The position numbers were made by a program, and so were the translations under genes. A stretch of 64,000 nucleotides of DNA. Source: Lagopus muta. Lineage: Eukaryota > Chordata > Aves > Galliformes > Phasianidae. The number at the start of each line of letters is the position of its first letter. Positions within the stretch are counted from its first letter, which is position 1. Under the pieces are notes generated by a model that was not told the DNA's origin, ran no database searches, and was given only the letters and a program-made list of their open reading frames with translations. The stretch is taken from positions 8,299,219-8,363,218 of the forward strand of contig NC_064444.1 in NCBI RefSeq assembly GCF_023343835.1, read 5' to 3'. Below are positions 56,980 through 64,000 of this stretch, piece by piece.

Positions 56980-59900
56980 CAAGGTATTTAAAGTGCATGA
57001 AGGATGCACACAAACACTATCCTGAATGGAGACACAACTCCTTTGTCCACAAGCTCTTTCTCAGGAAATAGCAGGACCCAGCTTGTTGGCACAGCAGCTT
57101 TACGAAACATTAGTTAAGTGTGAAACACAACATGTAGGGGAAGTGAAAATCAGATGAAGACTAGAGAGCAAGGAGAAAAAGTCTGGGCCAGGGGACATAA
57201 AACCTCCTAAAAATCTTCAACTCAGATATGCCTTAAGTCATGACACATCATTTGATTAGTTTCATATGAGCGACTAACAGAAGACATTTGTTCAGATCAT
57301 TACATTGCAATATCTTTTATACTTGCCAGGCTTTCTTTCAGAGCGCACGGTGGCAAATAGTGCACACTGTATACAAATACATAAGTAGGGCAGAAATAAA
57401 AATACGGAATAGTGAACAAGATATTCTTTTTATCTGTCTTACTCAGCACTGTCAGGCTCTCATAAACAACAGTAACTCCCAGCACTGACAAATGCTGCTT
57501 ATTAAGGAACTGAATGCTGCTGACACCCTTTCTGTGAGGGGAGAAGCAGAAGTTGTGCTGCAGTTTGCTGCTGAGGGCCAAAGAAACGTGTGTGCTGGTG
57601 GTGTGAGAAGGGAAGACTGAGGAGTTGAGGGTCTAACTTAGGTCATGTTCTGTCTGAAGGTGCTGGGGAGTTCTTCACCAGCTTTGTAGCACTGCACGCG
57701 TCATGGAAGTTATGCGTGCTTTGCTGGGTTCTTTGCTGGGAGCTCAGCATGCTTTTATAACAAACCTCAGGGCAACTGCAGGGATTACTTTTGTTTTCTG
57801 TGGATCCAGTTGTCTGCCCCCAGGACTGCTGGATTAATTTGATCTTGAATTTGTAAAAATATATGAATTTCTGTACACAAAAAGCAGTGGTGGAAACTCA
57901 GAGAATGTGCTGTGCCAGGTGACAACAGGAGCAGGTTGGGCTGGTGCAGCAGCTACATGGCTCTGCTGTAACAGAACAGCCGTGCTGGGGATTCTCCCAG
58001 GAGAGAAACATGTCAGAACTGACACAATGTTTGCAGCAATAAGCTGTGTTGGCAAAATTCTTGTAGATGTCACCAAAATGTAAATGAACTCCACTGACTC
58101 AGGGAAGCAGTCTCCAGCAGACAGAGACACAGAACGTATTTGCATTTAGCAGGGGATTACAAATATCATTGTTCTCTCAGACTGAAACTCCTGGCTCGGT
58201 GTCAGCAGTGCAGGGATGCGTTTCTTTTCCTTGAAGCTTTAAAAGCAAAAGAATAAAATGTGTATCCCCGTGCTTGCCAGCGAGCTGCTTTTCACATGTT
58301 GCTTCAGGAATCCCAAATCTGAAGACTGGGAATATGGGGGAGTGCAGACACAGTCTGGATATGCTGACGTTGTGCAGTTTCAGTTTATTGTTTGGTGCTT
58401 GAAAAATTGCCTTCTTTGTCTCATGAGAGATACTGGCATCCTCATGGCTTGCAGGTTGACAGTATTGAAAACCTCTTGACAGTAACACCACTCCCTCCCT
58501 TTGAAAAGGGAACAAGCATTTAGATTTGGAGGCCAAGCTGCAGTTCCCTATGAGCCCTACTACACAGGGAAACACTGTGCTCTACCACACTTTACTTACA
58601 GCAGCAGCACACCTGCAGCATCAGTGATACTGGGATCATTCTGTGGGGAATCTGCTCCCTTTGCTGGTCATTTCACCCAAACCAGAAGGGAAGGGATCAG
58701 CTGGGAAGCCTCCCTCTGTCTTCTCCACCATTATGAAGGACAGGTGAAGTGGCATTCACCAGGAAAACTAAAGCATGCCTAAAAGTCAGCATCTCTCCTA
58801 ACACACTATAGAGACATGAAAACCTTGTTTCGGTCTGCTAAACTGCAGTGAATAGAGCCTGATTTTATCAGTAGGATTGCAAGCAAGACTGAGAAGAGCT
58901 CTTTGTTAAAGGATGATAAGTGAAAGTTAAGATTAAGGCTGACATTAGGCAAACCGATTTCATATTAATCTTGATTTGGGATCACAACACAGTGACTATT
59001 TGTAAAAATACATGCACATACCCATTTGTGGAGACAGACATGGGTTTGATGGCTTTTCATATTAAATTATCTCAAGTAAGACCACAAAGAACAGCGTTTA
59101 CAGACTTAGGAAGAATCTTAGAATTTCCAGTGGAGAAAAAAAAAGTCACCGAAATAATAAAACCATTACTAAAAAGTACATTTTAAATCCAATTCAAGGA
59201 ACTTGCAAATAAGGATTACAGTTATGGTCCTAACTTATAGATGCTTGTATAGAAGAACAATTAATGTGGCATCATATCATATCATGATCACTGCGCATAC
59301 ATATGCATGTATACCAAAGGTGCACAATGTAAAACTAGCAGGAAAGCATGAATGCAGTTCTGAAAAACAAAACAGAAAACAACAGCATTCCCCCAGCACG
59401 TCCTATTAGTGTCCTGCTCATTTTGAATCCTAGCCCAGTTAAGTGCCTGCTTCTTGGTAATTTCGTGTTTGTAAATAATTGAAAGATGAGCAGATAACTG
59501 AGCCAGTGCACAAGATAATTCGACTTGATTGCTCATTTAATGACTCAGGAACTGGTGATAATGAAAGCTTGTTCAGATAGAGAAGAAGTAGTGCAAAAGA
59601 CATTAGAGGGTGTCATGCTTTATCACTGATACCTACTCCATAGGCAGTGAGATAGTACAAAAAGACAACTGGTGCTAAATTCTTCACAGCAAGCACAGTC
59701 ATAATTCATACAGTCAATAATCGTAATGACAAATACTATCAATTTATATGCTTCACATTATTCATTACTTCTGTTTCTCTGTAATTTTATAAGGCTGATA
59801 CGTATGTTTCTTTTGCAGAGTTTTTGGGTAAGCAAACTGATAAACTGAGCAGAAGGAATAACAACACAGAGTACTTGTGTAGCTCCAATTTCTCTTCCTC

Positions 59901-61359
59901 GTAGACAGGATTTAACTCCAAGTAACACCAGAGAGGAACTGCAGCAGAACTTTCAGAACCAAAAACCTCACTGAAAATCCTAGCACTTCTTGAATCAGCA
60001 AGGTTGCCCACACCTTCACAAGCAGACAGTGCTTGCAAGCTCAGGTATATTGTTAGCAACAAGGCCATCTGTTTTTATCAAATCTTCTTCGCCTGTCCCT
60101 TCAATCTGGTATTTCAGCTAACTGTGCAGCAGCTGCTATTTAGAAAAACCTGTGATCTCATCTCCAGAAGGGATGGTATTAATGAGTGAGACAGTAAATA
60201 TCAATACAGCAATTATTTTAATAATGCAAACAGTATGATATTTCTTGTATCCTAATGCTGTCAGCACAAGAGAGATCAGAGATAGGGTCTGAAATGAAAG
60301 TTCCTGCACTATGTTATCTTCAGTATGGCCTTTAGGACAGACATGACAGCATGCTCAGGCCACTTTCCCCAAGTGTTTAATTGCATGGTCACTGTGAAGA
60401 CACTGTCCAGTACAACACACACATATCCCACTGTGTTTTGCTAGGATTTCATGTTTCTCTAGTAATCTTGGCACACTGTTTTTTCTCTTTTATTACTTTC
60501 AGTGCTACATGATTTTCACAAAGAAGCTTTTTTCAGACTAGTGTTCACTTTTCTGCAGCTCACACACTATTTTCACTGTGTCATATAAAACAGGAGGTAT
60601 TTTCATGCTGTCAGCTCATTCACAAAAGGACTCATTGCTTGTTAATGCAAAGAATAAGATTTCAATGTGTTTTAACATCTGATTGTCTTTTACATCTCAT
60701 TGTTCACTCATATGATACTGAATTGGTTCATACATTCACACCAGAATCAGTGTAGCAGCACATTCAGCTACCCCATGCAAATCCTACCCATGTAAGGCCA
60801 GGTGCACACAATTAAAATATCTAAGTTTAATGACCTCTTTGAGAATGTTATAAATTGTTCAGAGCTTTTTGCATTGCCTTCATATTAAATCACATTCCGA
60901 GTTCCCCTATATTACAGGACTATAATATAATATGTACCTTTTTGTTGGGAAAGAAAAGCATCTCACTTCAATGTGTGAAGCTACTTGGCCTCCTTATGAG
61001 TATAACTGTAACATTTAATCTGTAGATAAAAATAATTCAGGCAGATAAGAGGAAACTAAAGAAGAGGACTGGATTGCTGATGTGATTCTGTTTTAATTTG
61101 CTTTAGGCAACTGTGAAAGTCTTTGCTGTTAACAAATACATTGATGAAAATCCCTTTGCAGTCATGATCAGGATAACCAGGAATAGAAGTAACTTTGTCT
61201 TCTATTACAAAATTGTTGATATGTTTCTCCATGTATTTGCTTGTGCACTTGAAAGGGAATAGAAGAGGACCTTCCGTCACCCTAGATACCCATTTTTCCC
61301 CACTAAGAATCCTATAGCTCTTTCTCAAAAAAAAATTTTTGTAGGTTAATGGGGACAAT

Positions 61360-61384
61360 TTAACGGAGGGTTTTCCTCCATTAA
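61360..61384. repeat. Short inverted repeat (hairpin)
   Basis: TTAACGGAGG and CCTCCATTAA are near-perfect complements, with one mismatch, around a GTTTT loop. No function is assignable; it is not followed by a T tract or flanked by duplications that I can see. Confidence 0.5.
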
Positions 61385-64000
61385 TATTAACGAAAGTAAA
61401 AGCTATAGAATGGCTTGTATGAAGGTGAGCTGGGAGTTAGCAGCAGGGCTCACAAGACAATCAGGGGTCAGTCTGTGCTGCCACAATGGACTAATAGCCA
61501 AAAAAAAGATCATTTTGCCTTGCCTGAAAAAGCAAATTGTGTCCAGAGATGAAATCACAGTTATTTGATGAACTGTAGGAAGAACAGTTCCTAACCTTTA
61601 ACACCAGACTGAACATACGAAGCACATGCCTTTGAAGTGAACTCTGCAGCTGTGAGGTGGGAGCTGCTTGGTATTTCTCCGTGCTGTTTCAAGCAGTATC
61701 CGTAAAACAGCATTTATTGAGGTAGTCCACCTACATTTATTTTGAACCACCCCTGCAGGACACACTCTTTGTCTGGGACTGAGACATTTTCTTTGTTCAA
61801 AACGCTACAGAAATGAGCTGGGCTTACAAACAGCCTGTGTTCCAGTTAAGACTCTGTCAGGTGCTCTCAGTGGGCATTACCGAGGATCTAACCTACAGCA
61901 CTGCTTATTACAAACATCCACAGAACCCCTGTACATCAAAATTTAATCAACCTGCCTGTAACATATAATTATTTAAACAGAGACTCGTCTAAGAAAGTAA
62001 GCTCTCAGAAAAAAGGCAAAGTTCACGTTCCAGCCTTACTCTTTGTCTTCCCGTTATTCTCCCACCCAATTTCATTCAGCGGCACAAAGAGCAGTACTCA
62101 CTGTAATTTCTACTTTCTGTACAGATAACTTTTTAAAAACCTCTTTGAAAATAAAAAACAGGTTAGTTTTAAGAACAGGAAGAAATTGCCACATTCTACC
62201 TTTCTCATTGCTTTGAAACCAACCAGTGCAGCATACACAGACATTTCTGAGGGCATTTGTAAATGTCAGCCCTTCAGATAAGTCTTGTTATAAGTTAGGG
62301 GAAGACCCAGGACTTGTGACTTCTCAGCAGACAGGAAGGTGCAGTACCTGCTCTAGCAGCTGTCAGCACTTACCTTATGCTGAAGCTAGCTCCATTTTAT
62401 GTTTAAAATATGCACCCAAGCATATTGCAGTTTATATAGAAAGGTGAATAAATACATAAATACACTTCCCTAAGGGCCAAACTTTTGTCACGCCCTTTCT
62501 CCAATCTCATACGTATTTAAGCACCGTGTGGAACCTATAAAACAAGCTGCATACAGAAGGCAGCAGTGTTATGTGACTCCAAGAAATACACTCCTGCCTT
62601 TCGCCTGGGGAGAAGTTGCTTTTTGCAGCCATTCAGTGGGCAGGTCTTCTCTCTTGTTTGTACGGATTCAACTCAAATATGGAAGAGGGCAGAATATCTG
62701 ATATGGACCCGGCGGCCCCTAACCACTGCACAGAACACACGTGGGAAGGGCTTGGCTGTATAACAAGTCCTGTACTGATTTACCAGTCATCTAACTAAAC
62801 AAGCCTTCTACAGCAAGCAACTGGGTTTTAAAGGGGATTTTACCCCCTAAGTTTTACAGTAGTAATGTCTGAGTAATTTAGTTTCTGTAGTTCTTCTACT
62901 GCCCTTGAATTTTCATGGCTCCTTTAGCAGTAAAGACAACAAGTGAGTGCATCCATCCCATGAATCAATCTCTGTTTTGCCATTATTGACATTCCTGCAG
63001 CTGTCTCGGCAGAAGCCCTATTCAGACAAAATCTGAGCGAAACAGCTTCTTAATGGTACGAGAAAAGGCCTGTATTTATGCAGGCAGATGCTGCTATAGC
63101 TTTTACAGATACAAATGATAATGTAAGTCATACTGTAGACACTGTAAGTTGTGGGACATCAACACCATTATTCGTATGGAACTTCATAACAACACTACAA
63201 AGCCATTTTAATTATTTCAGAAAATTCAAGTCATCTTCAAAGGAAGACATTATATACAATAAGATACATTACATATGATAATACATCTTAAAACAAGCCA
63301 GTGTTTGTTAACTGATTTCTCTGTGTCCTACATAACCAGCCAGTTCAGCATTTCTGTTGTCGTTACTTTATACGTAATGTATGTCAATCATTCCCCCCTA
63401 TGTTTTTGTCTAGTATATCATTACTATTGAAGACTGGAGGTGAGGATGGAATAAGAAATAGGATCATGTCTATGAATAAGAAGCGGTACGTAGCCAACAG
63501 TTCCATAAATTATTGTCTGCCCCATAGGTATCTCTTTAGGTCACAGTACAGTTCAGACATAACCTCCTAAAGAGAAGATGCGAGACATCCAGATCCCAAT
63601 TCAAGTAGACACACATCAGTGTGGGGCAGAACAAAGAATTATTTTCCAGCTACAATTATTCAAAAACCATCCATGTCAAAAGAAAAAGAAAAACTATTAC
63701 ACTGCTACTTTTTTCCCCAAAACTCTAATTAATACATTTATGTGCTGAAATACCAGAAATTCTCATAATACAAGAATTGCCCCATTCAAGTTACTGCCAT
63801 CCTAGGCTGGACTTGAGCTTATGAAAGTAACTTCACCGTAATGGATAAAAGAGATTCTCATTATACTTCTTTCCAAACCCTAACATGGAGTTTCTGAAAA
63901 AACATAATAGCTTCAGGTCCTGCTTTTACAATTATATTAGTTCAAAGTTATTTGTATATGAGAAAATAGGGGAAGAAAAATATTGGCCATCACAGAGTGG

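Larger units (their letters stand above)
52727..64000 (+). other. Intron 3 of the putative BEAN1 (continues past window)
   Basis: This is over 11 kb of unique AT-rich DNA. I looked for a membrane-span exon or PPxY-rich exons and found none. Small features are an AT-rich tandem repeat at 56923-56979 and an inverted repeat at 61360-61384. Open frames up to 132 codons have no domain or matching splice phase. Confidence 0.5.

Noticed and set aside
61056-61358. 100-codon frame on the - strand in AT-rich sequence
   Set aside because: It looked protein-like at first glance, but I recognise no family. It has no flanking splice signals and no repeat boundaries. A database search would settle it.
1-64000. 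CRISPR arrays, operons, tRNA/rRNA genes, endogenous virus genes
   Set aside because: None of their hallmarks was seen. The sequence is vertebrate genomic DNA with two spliced genes, so bacterial or phage-type systems are not expected.

Overview
The window is vertebrate nuclear DNA, most likely from a bird. The coding regions are split by GT-AG introns, and most of the sequence is unique, AT-rich noncoding DNA. The only interspersed repeats I recognise are two CR1 LINE tails, the dominant bird retroposon. The gene content (a VE-cadherin gene followed about 15 kb downstream by a small receptor-like gene with a CpG-island promoter) fits the CDH5-BEAN1 interval of human 16q, which corresponds to chicken chromosome 11. 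Chicken or another galliform is my best inference; I could not search for it.

Layout. 1-16881: sequence upstream of the CDH5 start codon, probably containing the noncoding first exon, the promoter and a long intron 1. 16882-27615: eleven coding exons of CDH5 on the + strand, all with consensus splice sites and a continuous reading frame of 772 codons. 27616 to about 30042: CDH5 3'UTR with candidate polyadenylation signals at 29556 and 30037. 30073-45170: intergenic, with a small isolated CpG-rich patch at 31135-31370, a pyrimidine-rich repeat at 36964-37025 and a CR1 tail (- strand) at 44884-45150. 45170-45770: a strong CpG island holding the first exon of a second + strand gene. Its exons 2 and 3 are at 46316-46387 and 52592-52726. 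The encoded N-terminus is a signal peptide, a short N-glycosylated linker and a degenerate LDL-receptor class A module. By position this should be BEAN1, but the diagnostic transmembrane and PPxY exons would lie beyond the window. 52727-64000: intron of that gene, with no further exon that I can support.

Function. VE-cadherin is the endothelial adherens-junction adhesion receptor. This copy keeps the pro-peptide cleavage site, the two N-terminal tryptophans, five extracellular cadherin repeats, one membrane span, and the p120- and beta-catenin-binding tail with its regulatory tyrosines. The second gene is a separate transcription unit and shows no sign of co-regulation with CDH5. I found no bacterial-style operon, CRISPR array, RNA gene or virus-like gene. 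The points worth a second look are the LDLa-like N-terminus of the putative BEAN1, the orphan CpG patch, AG|GTAA splice motifs around CDH5 exon 10, and an ETS/FOX-like cluster next to a strong splice donor near position 1000-1228.
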